Positions 27,376 to 32,926 of a stretch of 32,926 nucleotides of DNA are shown one piece after another. Where the stretch lies: positions 1 through 32,926 of the forward strand of contig JAFDWP010000189.1 in assembly GCA_018268435.1 (NCBI GenBank), read 5' to 3'. The stretch comes from Actinomycetota bacterium. GTDB taxonomy: Bacteria; Actinomycetota; Actinomycetes; Actinomycetales; Microbacteriaceae. The notes beneath the pieces are model-generated. The model saw only the letters and a list, made by a program, of their open reading frames with translations, did not search any database and had not been told where the DNA came from. The position numbers and the translations under genes were made by a program. Position 1 is the first letter of the stretch, and every line of letters begins with the position of its first letter.

Positions 27376-28461
27376 ATGCGTCGCGTCCTCATCCTCGGAT
27401 CCACCGGCTCCATCGGCACGCAGGCCCTCGACGTCGTCCGGGCGAACCCGGACCGGTTCGAACTGGTCGGGCTGGCCGCGGGGACCCAGGCGGATCTGCT
27501 GGAGAGCCAGGCCGAGGAGTTCGGCGTCGACGACATCGCGCTCGGTGCGGCCGAGGCCGAGCAGCTGGTGCGCGACGTCGAGGCCGACGTCGTGCTGAAC
27601 GCGATCACCGGCTCGATCGGGCTCGGCTCGACCCTCGCCGCGCTCAAGGCCGGCCGCACGCTGGCGCTCGCGAACAAGGAGTCGCTGATCGTCGGCGGCG
27701 CACTCGTCACGGCGCTCGCGGCACCGGGACAGATCGTGCCCGTCGACTCCGAGCACTCCGCGCTCGCCCAGGCGCTGCGCTCCGGCACGAAGCAGGAGGT
27801 GCGCCGCCTCGTGGTCACCGCCTCCGGCGGGCCGTTCAGGGGTCGATCCCGCGCCGAGATGGCGGCGGTCACCCCCCAGGAGGCGCTCGCGCACCCCACC
27901 TGGGACATGGGTCGAATGGTGACGACGAACTCGGCCACCCTCGTGAACAAGGGACTCGAGGTCATCGAGGCGCACCTGCTCTTCGACGTCGACTACGAAC
28001 GCATCGACGTCGTGGTGCATCCGCAGTCGATCGTGCACTCCATGGTCGAGTTCGTGGACGGATCCACGATCGCGCAGGCTTCGCCGCCCGACATGCGCCT
28101 GCCGATCTCGCTGGGGCTGGACTGGCCCAATCGCGTGGGCGGGGCGGGGCGTCCGCTGGATTGGACGAAGGCGTCGAGCTGGACCTTCGAGCCGCTCGAC
28201 AGCTCCGCCTTCCCGGCGGTCGCGCTGGCCAAGCAGGTCGGACGCGCCGGCCGCACGTTTCCCGCCGTCTACAACGCCGCGAACGAGCAGGCGGTGGACG
28301 CGTTCCACGAGGGGCGTCTCGGCTTCCTCGGGATCGTCGACACGATCGAGCGCGTCGTGGACGCGCACGAGCCGCCAGACGAGCTCACCGTCGAGACCCT
28401 GGCCGCGGCCGAAGCCTGGGCGCGGGCGACGGCCGATCGGATGATCGCCGCCTCGTCCTGA
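27376..28461 (+). CDS. dxr: 1-deoxy-D-xylulose-5-phosphate reductoisomerase
   Basis: The second enzyme of the MEP isoprenoid pathway: it rearranges and reduces DXP to MEP with NADPH. The 361 residues show the NADPH loop [41 protein letters not shown] (K101), and the metal ligands D124 and E126 in [54 protein letters not shown] and [15 protein letters not shown] follow. It is slightly shorter than the usual 380-400 residues, but all motifs are present. It heads the dxr-rseP-ispG cluster typical of actinobacteria, and ispG of the same pathway lies 3.6 kb downstream. Confidence 0.97.
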   Translation: MRRVLILGSTGSIGTQALDVVRANPDRFELVGLAAGTQADLLESQAEEFGVDDIALGAAEAEQLVRDVEADVVLNAITGSIGLGSTLAALKAGRTLALANKESLIVGGALVTALAAPGQIVPVDSEHSALAQALRSGTKQEVRRLVVTASGGPFRGRSRAEMAAVTPQEALAHPTWDMGRMVTTNSATLVNKGLEVIEAHLLFDVDYERIDVVVHPQSIVHSMVEFVDGSTIAQASPPDMRLPISLGLDWPNRVGGAGRPLDWTKASSWTFEPLDSSAFPAVALAKQVGRAGRTFPAVYNAANEQAVDAFHEGRLGFLGIVDTIERVVDAHEPPDELTVETLAAAEAWARATADRMIAASS

Positions 28462-28520
28462 GCGTCGCGACCGGGGCGTGCGCACAGCTCCGGCACGGCC
28501 GTTTCCTAGCCCGGCACCGG

Positions 28521-28526
28521 TAACGT
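28521..28526 (+). promoter_or_regulatory. Putative -10 box for rseP
   Basis: TAACGT lies 6 bases before the GTG start. The spacer GGCGGG is G-rich but too close for a Shine-Dalgarno. Confidence 0.4.
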
Positions 28527-28532
28527 GGCGGG

Positions 28533-29864
28533 GTGGAGATCCTGCTATACGTCGGCGGCCTGCTGTTCGTGCTGGTCGGGCTCGGCGTCTCGATCGCCCT
28601 GCACGAACTCGGACATCTGGTGCCCGCCAAGCTGTTCGGCGTGCACGTCGGGCAGTACATGATCGGCTTCGGGCCGCGCCTGTTCTCGAAGAAGATCGGT
28701 GAGACCGAGTACGGCGTGAAGGCGCTGCCGGTCGGCGGCTTCATCTCCATGTCGGGCATGTACCCGCCGTCACCCGGCGACCAGGAGGGTGACGCGGCCC
28801 GCGACCGCTCGCGCGGCGCGTTCCGCACGCTGATCCAGGACGCGAGGGCCGCCAACGACGAGACCATCGAACCCGACCGCGCCAGCCGGGTGTTCTACCT
28901 GCTGCCGGTCTGGAAGCGCGTCGTCGTCATGTTCGGGGGCCCGTTCATGAACCTCGTGCTCGCGATCGTCGTGTTCACCGTGCTGCTCAGCGGCATCGGC
29001 GTGCAGCAGGGCACCACGACCATCGCCTCCGTGTCCGAGTGCGTGCTGCCCGCGGGATCCACCCAGACCGCCTGCACGTCAGCGGATCCGGTCGCTCCCG
29101 CCGCCCAGGCCGGCGTCAAGCCGGGGGACAGGATCGTCTCCGTCGACGGCACGCCCGTGAGCACCTTCGCGGCGGCGAGCGCGATCATCCAGGCCTCGCC
29201 CGGCAAGACCATCCCGCTCGTCGTGGAGCGCGACGGCGCCGACGTCACGCTGCAGCTGACTCCGGTCGCCGCCCAGCGCCAAGAGGTGACGTCCGACGGA
29301 CGACCGGTCGTCGACGACAAGGGCAACGCCGTCGTGCACACGGTCGGCTACGCCGGCGTCGCCGCCCAGCTCGCGTACGTGCAGCAGCCGCTGAACGCGG
29401 GATTCGATCAGGCGATGACCAACGCCGGATCCGTGGTGCAGCTGATCGGCACTCTGCCGGTGCGGCTCTGGGACGTCGGCGTCTCGCTGGTCACCGGCAC
29501 GCCGCGGGACCCGAACGGACCACTCAGCGTGGTCGGCGTCGGGCGGATCGCCGGTGAGGTGGCCGCCGCGGACGCACCGCTGCTGAACCGCTTCGCCGTG
29601 CTGCTGAGCCTGATGGGATCCCTGAACATCGCGCTGTTCGTGTTCAACCTGATCCCGCTGCTGCCCCTGGACGGCGGCCACATCGTCGTCGCGCTCTGGG
29701 ACGGACTCAAGCGGGCGTGGGCGAAGCTGTTCCGGCGACCGCCGCCGGCGCCCGTGGACGCCACCCGGCTCGTGCCGCTCACGATCGTGGTTGCGGGGGT
29801 GCTCATCGCGATGGGCGCGCTGCTGATCGTCGCGGATCTGGTCCGGCCGGTGACGCTCGGCTGA
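28533..29864 (+). CDS. rseP: Site-2 intramembrane metalloprotease (RseP/Rip1 family, M50)
   Basis: It cleaves membrane-embedded substrates such as anti-sigma factors. The 443 residues have the zinc motif HELGH at 24-28 in the first helix and the second metal-site motif LPLDGGH with D380 near the C-terminus. One PDZ domain (about 195-270: AQAGVKPGDRIVSVDGTPVSTFAAASAIIQ) lies between. An insert of about 60 residues rich in charged and polar residues (PPSPGDQEGDAARDRSRGAF...) precedes the second helix, as in mycobacterial Rip1. The GTG at 28533 gives the family N-terminus MEILLYVGGLLFVLVGLGVSI. The position between dxr and ispG is conserved across actinobacteria (Rv2869c). Confidence 0.96.
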   Translation: MEILLYVGGLLFVLVGLGVSIALHELGHLVPAKLFGVHVGQYMIGFGPRLFSKKIGETEYGVKALPVGGFISMSGMYPPSPGDQEGDAARDRSRGAFRTLIQDARAANDETIEPDRASRVFYLLPVWKRVVVMFGGPFMNLVLAIVVFTVLLSGIGVQQGTTTIASVSECVLPAGSTQTACTSADPVAPAAQAGVKPGDRIVSVDGTPVSTFAAASAIIQASPGKTIPLVVERDGADVTLQLTPVAAQRQEVTSDGRPVVDDKGNAVVHTVGYAGVAAQLAYVQQPLNAGFDQAMTNAGSVVQLIGTLPVRLWDVGVSLVTGTPRDPNGPLSVVGVGRIAGEVAAADAPLLNRFAVLLSLMGSLNIALFVFNLIPLLPLDGGHIVVALWDGLKRAWAKLFRRPPPAPVDATRLVPLTIVVAGVLIAMGALLIVADLVRPVTLG

Positions 29865-29898
29865 GGACGCTCGGCCGGCGCGGCTCGGCTGAGGGACG
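29857..29898. repeat. Short imperfect direct repeat over the rseP stop
   Basis: CTCGGCTGAGGACG at 29857-29870 recurs as CTCGGCTGAGGGACG at 29884-29898, with one extra G. The first copy contains the rseP stop codon, so the second looks like a small duplication of the gene end. Confidence 0.6.
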
Positions 29899-29911
29899 CG
29901 GGCCGGACCTG

Positions 29912-31828
29912 TCAGCGCCCGTCGAGGGCGTGCGCGACCAGACGTTGCAGCGTGGTCATCCCGTCGCGGGACAGGATCGACTCCAGGTGCCCCTGCACCG
30001 ACGCGAACCCGGGACCGCGCAGCGCATACACGTCTCCGGACTCCGGATCCGCGGACACCTCCGCGACGCCGACCCGGGTCGTGCCTGGTGCGACGCGCGC
30101 GGTGAACGTGTTGTAGAAGCCGATCGAGGCGTCCTCGCCGAACACCGGGACCGCCTTCTGCAGGCCCTGATGCGGGCTCGCGAGCGGTGCGAGGTCGATG
30201 CCGAACGAATCCGCGAGGATCTGGTGGCTCAGGCACACGGCCAGCAGCGGGCGTCCGCCCGCTCGTCGTCGAGTCACCAGCTCCCGCATCCGGGCGATGC
30301 GGGCCGAGGATCCGTCGCGCGGGTCGCCGGGTCCGGGGCCCGCGACGAGCAGGTCCGCGGCGTCGATCTGCGCGTCGTCCGCCTCGGCCCACGGTTGGAT
30401 GCGCACCTCGAGGCCGAGGTGGCGCAGCTGGTGCGCGAGCATGGTGGTGAACCGGTCTTCCGCGTCGACGACGACGGCGGTGCGCCCGGCGAACGGCGCC
30501 GTGGTCGCCGCCTGCTCTCCGCCGTCCTGCGGGTTCATCCAGAACTCGGCGAGGCGCGCGTTGCGGGACGCGAGCAGCGCCTGGATCTCCGGGTCGTCGG
30601 CCGGCGACGCGGCGGCATCCGGAGCGTCGGCGTCACCGGAGGAGGAGGCTCGCGCCTCCGCCGCAGTGTCGCGCGCGACGGCGCCGATCGCGCCCAGCAC
30701 ACCCGCGGCCTTGCCGTGGGTCTCGCCGACCTCGCCGGCCGGATCCGAGTGCCGCACGAGCGTCGCGCCGACCGGCACGCTGAGCTCGCCGTCCTTCAGA
30801 TAGACCGTGCGGATCAGGATCGGCGCGTCCAGGTCGTGGCCGTCGGCGTCGTTCGGGGTGAACAGCGCGGCGACGCCGGAGTAGTAGCCGCGGGGCTTGC
30901 GCTCGTGCCGGCGGATCACGGTGCACGCGTTCTGCATCGGGGACCCGGTGACGGTCGGGGCGAACATCGTCTCGCGCAGGATGTCCCGCGGGTCGAGGCG
31001 GCTGCTGCCGCGGAGCATGTACTCGGTGTGGGTGAGGCGCGACATCTGCTTGAGGTGCGGGCCGGTGATGCGCCCGCCGTCGGAGCAGACGGCGCTCATC
31101 ATCTTGAGCTCCTCGTCCACGACCATGAACAGCTCCTCGGTCTCCTTCGTGGAGGAGAGGAACTCGCCGAGTGCCGCGGTGGTGGATCCGCCGGCCGGAT
31201 GACGGAACGTGCCGGAGATCGGGTTCATGGTCACCACGCCGCCCTGCGCGACGACGTGCGCCTCGGGGCTCGCGCCGACCGCGACGACCCCCGGGGTGAC
31301 GACGGCGAAGGTCCAGTACGCGCCGCGCTCGTGCTCGAGGAGGGCCCGGAACCAAGTCAGCGCCACGGTGCGCTCCGCTTCGGGGGTGACCGCGTCGACC
31401 CGGGCGGTGTAGTCGCGGCGGATCACGAAGTTCGCGCCCTCGCCGCGGCCGATCTCGTCGGCGATCACGCGCTCGACGATCGCGGCGTACTCCTCGTCGC
31501 TGAGGTCGAAGCCGCCGTCGTGCAGCGGGACGGGTGCGGCGGGCAGTGCGGCGAGCACCTCGTCGGCCGGAAGGTGGAGGTGCTCGTCGACGAGCAGGCA
31601 GCGCAGCGGAGCGCCGTCGTCCTGCGCCTCGAAACCGCGTTCGCGCACCTGGCGGTAGGGCACCAGGGCGAACACCTCGCGCCGGGCGCCGTCGGCGCCC
31701 AGGGGGATGTCGGCGAGGCTCTCGACGTCGACGATCTCGCCGGTGAGCAGCTCAACGCTGTCCGAGCCCTCCCGGGCGAGCAGCACGAAGGACGCGTCGA
31801 GAGCATGGATCCGGTCGGCGGTGGTCAT
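29912..31828 (-). CDS. Fused anthranilate/ADIC synthase, PhzE type (chorismate amination + glutaminase)
   Basis: A 638-residue fusion of a chorismate-binding TrpE-like domain (about 1-400) and a class I glutamine amidotransferase (about 450-638), joined by an Ala/Asp/Ser-rich linker. The sequence follows Pseudomonas phenazine PhzE closely, as I recall that protein: PYRQVRERGFEAQDDGAPL, ADEIGRGEGANFVIRR, GAYWTF, MNPISGTFRHP, MVVDEELKMMS, HTEYMLRG, APTVTGSPMQNACTVIRR and ASRNARLAEFW. The glutaminase triad is intact: Cys in AVCLSHQ, and His and Glu in GHLES. PhzE makes 2-amino-2-desoxyisochorismate, but no other phz gene is here, and the gene sits behind a tryptophan attenuator. A role as anthranilate synthase for Trp is therefore more likely. 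The ATG at 31828 follows AGGAG with an 8-base spacer. Confidence 0.92.
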   Translation of the reverse strand: MTTADRIHALDASFVLLAREGSDSVELLTGEIVDVESLADIPLGADGARREVFALVPYRQVRERGFEAQDDGAPLRCLLVDEHLHLPADEVLAALPAAPVPLHDGGFDLSDEEYAAIVERVIADEIGRGEGANFVIRRDYTARVDAVTPEAERTVALTWFRALLEHERGAYWTFAVVTPGVVAVGASPEAHVVAQGGVVTMNPISGTFRHPAGGSTTAALGEFLSSTKETEELFMVVDEELKMMSAVCSDGGRITGPHLKQMSRLTHTEYMLRGSSRLDPRDILRETMFAPTVTGSPMQNACTVIRRHERKPRGYYSGVAALFTPNDADGHDLDAPILIRTVYLKDGELSVPVGATLVRHSDPAGEVGETHGKAAGVLGAIGAVARDTAAEARASSSGDADAPDAAASPADDPEIQALLASRNARLAEFWMNPQDGGEQAATTAPFAGRTAVVVDAEDRFTTMLAHQLRHLGLEVRIQPWAEADDAQIDAADLLVAGPGPGDPRDGSSARIARMRELVTRRRAGGRPLLAVCLSHQILADSFGIDLAPLASPHQGLQKAVPVFGEDASIGFYNTFTARVAPGTTRVGVAEVSADPESGDVYALRGPGFASVQGHLESILSRDGMTTLQRLVAHALDGR

Positions 31829-31864
31829 CAAAAGGGCTCCTGAACAGGGGGTCCGACGCGGCAG

Positions 31865-31895
31865 AAATGACAAGACCGCCCCGGAAGGGCGGTCT
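31865..31895 (-). terminator. Attenuator terminator (stem 3:4) before the PhzE-type gene
   Basis: AGACCGCCC-TTCCG-GGGCGGTCT: a perfect 9-bp stem with a 5-base loop, followed by TTGTCATTT. It lies between the Trp leader peptide and the structural gene. Its left arm also pairs with the segment directly after the leader stop codon, so it is conditional. Confidence 0.88.
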
Positions 31896-31938
31896 GGATC
31901 GTGGTACGCGAACTCACCGCCTAGGAGGCGGGCCACCA
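31888..31938 (-). promoter_or_regulatory. Tryptophan attenuator: alternative hairpins 1:2 and 2:3
   Basis: Reading on the minus strand, segment 1 CCGCCT (31931-31926, inside the last leader codons) pairs with AGGCGG (31922-31917). The overlapping segment 2 GGCGGT (31921-31916) can instead pair with segment 3 ACCGCC (31893-31888). Segment 3 is also the left arm of the terminator. A ribosome stalled on the two Trp codons (31938-31933) would cover segment 1 and free 2:3, the antiterminator. A ribosome reaching the stop would cover segment 2 and let the terminator form. All pairings are perfect; the regulatory reading is inferred from the known trp attenuation model. Confidence 0.87.
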
Positions 31939-31956
31939 GGTGCGGTTCGCGGACAT
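31921..31956 (-). CDS. trpL: Trp operon leader peptide MSANRTWWPAS
   Basis: An 11-residue ORF, ATG at 31956 to TAG at 31921, with tandem Trp codons 7 and 8. It precedes mutually exclusive RNA hairpins and the fused anthranilate synthase gene, which is exactly the layout of ribosome-mediated tryptophan attenuation. Leader peptides with two or three Trp codons before anthranilate synthase genes are known from Streptomyces and Corynebacterium. There is no Shine-Dalgarno. A TAGTTT box ends 6 bases before the ATG, so translation probably starts on a leaderless mRNA. The peptide itself needs no function beyond sensing charged Trp-tRNA. Confidence 0.9.
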   Translation of the reverse strand: MSANRTWWPAS

Positions 31957-31962
31957 GGGGCG

Positions 31963-31968
31963 AAACTA
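31963..31968 (-). promoter_or_regulatory. Putative -10 box for trpL and the PhzE-type gene
   Basis: TAGTTT lies exactly 6 bases before the leader peptide ATG. It is the only promoter-like element between trpL and the divergent ispG promoter. No clear -35. Confidence 0.5.
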
Positions 31969-32053
31969 CCACAGCGGCGCGGCGCCGGTGCGCGTCGTGA
32001 CGTTCGCGGCTCGCGCTCAGGCCGCGTGCGGATCCTGTTCAGCCCTGCGCGGG

Positions 32054-32059
32054 TAACCT
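32054..32059 (+). promoter_or_regulatory. Putative -10 box for ispG
   Basis: TAACCT lies 7 bases before the GTG start of ispG, with no Shine-Dalgarno between. Confidence 0.4.
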
Positions 32060-32066
32060 GGATGAC

Positions 32067-32926
32067 GTGCCTGCTGTGAACCTGGGGATGCCCCGGATCC
32101 CCGATGTCCTCGCCCCCCGACGCAAGAGCCGCCAGATCAAGGTCGGCAAGGTCCTCGTCGGCGGTGATGCGCCCGTCAGCGTCCAGTCGATGACGACGAC
32201 GAAGACCACCGACATCAACGGGACGCTGCAGCAGATCGCCGAGCTCACCGCATCGGGCTGCGAGATCGTGCGTGTCGCCGTGCCGTCGCAGGACGACGCG
32301 GATGTGCTGCACATCATCGCGAAGAAGAGCCAGATCCCGGTCATCGCCGACATCCACTTCCAGCCGAAGTACGTGTTCCAGGCGATCGACGCGGGCTGCG
32401 GCGCAGTGCGCGTCAACCCGGGCAACATCCGCAAGTTCGACGACCAGGTCGGCGCGATCGCCAAGGCCGCGAAGGACGCGGGGGTGTCGCTGCGCATCGG
32501 CGTGAACGCGGGATCCCTGGACCGACGCCTGCTCGAGAAGTACGGCAAGGCCACTCCGGAGGCGCTCGTGGAGAGCGCCGTCTGGGAGGCGTCGCTGTTC
32601 GAGGAGCACGACTTCCACGACTTCAAGATCTCCGTCAAGCACAACGACCCGGTCGTGATGGTGAAGGCGTATCGCCTACTCGCGGAGCGGGGGGACTGGC
32701 CGCTGCACCTCGGCGTGACAGAGGCGGGTCCGGCGTTCCAGGGCACGATCAAGTCGGCGACAGCGTTCGGGATCCTGCTCGGCGAGGGCATCGGAGACAC
32801 GATCCGCGTCTCCCTGTCCGCCCCGCCCGCCGAGGAGGTCAAGGTCGGCCATCAGATCCTGCAGTCGCTGAACCTGCGCGAGCGCAAGCTCGAGATCGTC
32901 TCGTGCCCGTCCTGCGGTCGTGCCCA
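32067..32926 (+). CDS. ispG: 4-hydroxy-3-methylbut-2-enyl diphosphate synthase (3' end outside window)
   Basis: The penultimate MEP-pathway enzyme: it converts MEcPP to HMBPP using a [4Fe-4S] cluster. The frame runs open to the window edge; 286 codons are visible. It follows mycobacterial GcpE closely: [95 protein letters not shown] and [19 protein letters not shown]. The window ends at [11 protein letters not shown], so two of the three cluster Cys residues are seen and the third would be downstream. The GTG at 32067 is chosen from the family N-terminus and the TAACCT box. It is separated from dxr and rseP by the oppositely directed PhzE-type gene. Confidence 0.95.
   Translation, partial: MPAVNLGMPRIPDVLAPRRKSRQIKVGKVLVGGDAPVSVQSMTTTKTTDINGTLQQIAELTASGCEIVRVAVPSQDDADVLHIIAKKSQIPVIADIHFQPKYVFQAIDAGCGAVRVNPGNIRKFDDQVGAIAKAAKDAGVSLRIGVNAGSLDRRLLEKYGKATPEALVESAVWEASLFEEHDFHDFKISVKHNDPVVMVKAYRLLAERGDWPLHLGVTEAGPAFQGTIKSATAFGILLGEGIGDTIRVSLSAPPAEEVKVGHQILQSLNLRERKLEIVSCPSCGRA

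Noticed and set aside
29717..31843. 708-residue plus-strand open frame opposite the PhzE-type gene
   Set aside because: Composition (Gly/Ala/Arg/Val/Asp, no motifs) and position mark it as the antisense of a real fused synthase with intact catalytic residues.

Overview
The window is very GC-rich, with strong third-position G/C bias. It carries single-copy housekeeping genes in the order known from actinobacteria: rho, prfA, prmC, tsaC, wecA, an AtpI-like gene, then atpBEFHAGDC. It also has the dxr-rseP-ispG block. Protein content and the TANNNT-type -10 boxes placed just before start codons point to a Micrococcales actinobacterium, most likely Microbacteriaceae (Microbacterium-like). That placement is inference from gene content, not a database result. 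This is chromosomal core. I see no rRNA, tRNA, CRISPR array, insertion sequence or prophage.

Layout. (1) 1-6542: the 3' part of rho, then prfA. These are separated from prmC by dinB (minus), a small holin-like membrane gene, and a cysK-cysE operon (minus). The dinB product is of the mycobacterial DinB2 type and has Ile at the ribose steric-gate position. (2) 6615-15944: tsaC, wecA, the AtpI-like gene and the complete eight-gene F1Fo ATP synthase operon, closed by a 16-bp perfect inverted repeat. (3) 15979-22490: yaaA, a DUF5684-like membrane protein with a Pro/Ala/Gln tail, an aldo/keto reductase, a PP2C phosphatase and an orphan EccC/FtsK-like double ATPase. (4) 22462-26274: an asparaginase-alanine dehydrogenase pair (minus), an OsmC-family gene, five tandem 42-bp repeats, and a PlsC acyltransferase (minus). 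(5) 26394-32926: a twin-FKBP lipoprotein, dxr, rseP, a PhzE-type fused anthranilate/ADIC synthase (minus), and the 5' part of ispG.

The most interesting signal is in 31829-31968 on the minus strand. An 11-codon leader peptide with two adjacent Trp codons (MSANRTWWPAS) is followed by three mutually exclusive hairpins, the last being a 9-bp terminator. An AGGAG ribosome-binding site then leads into the PhzE-like gene. This is a textbook-shaped ribosome-mediated tryptophan attenuator, and it argues that a gene resembling phenazine PhzE works in tryptophan synthesis. The leader itself appears to be leaderless, with its -10 box six bases before the ATG. The same -10/start arrangement (6-9 bases, no Shine-Dalgarno) recurs before about eleven other genes here, suggesting widespread leaderless transcription. 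No wholly unfamiliar multi-gene system is evident. The orphan EccC-like ATPase beside a PP2C phosphatase is the least explained protein-coding locus.
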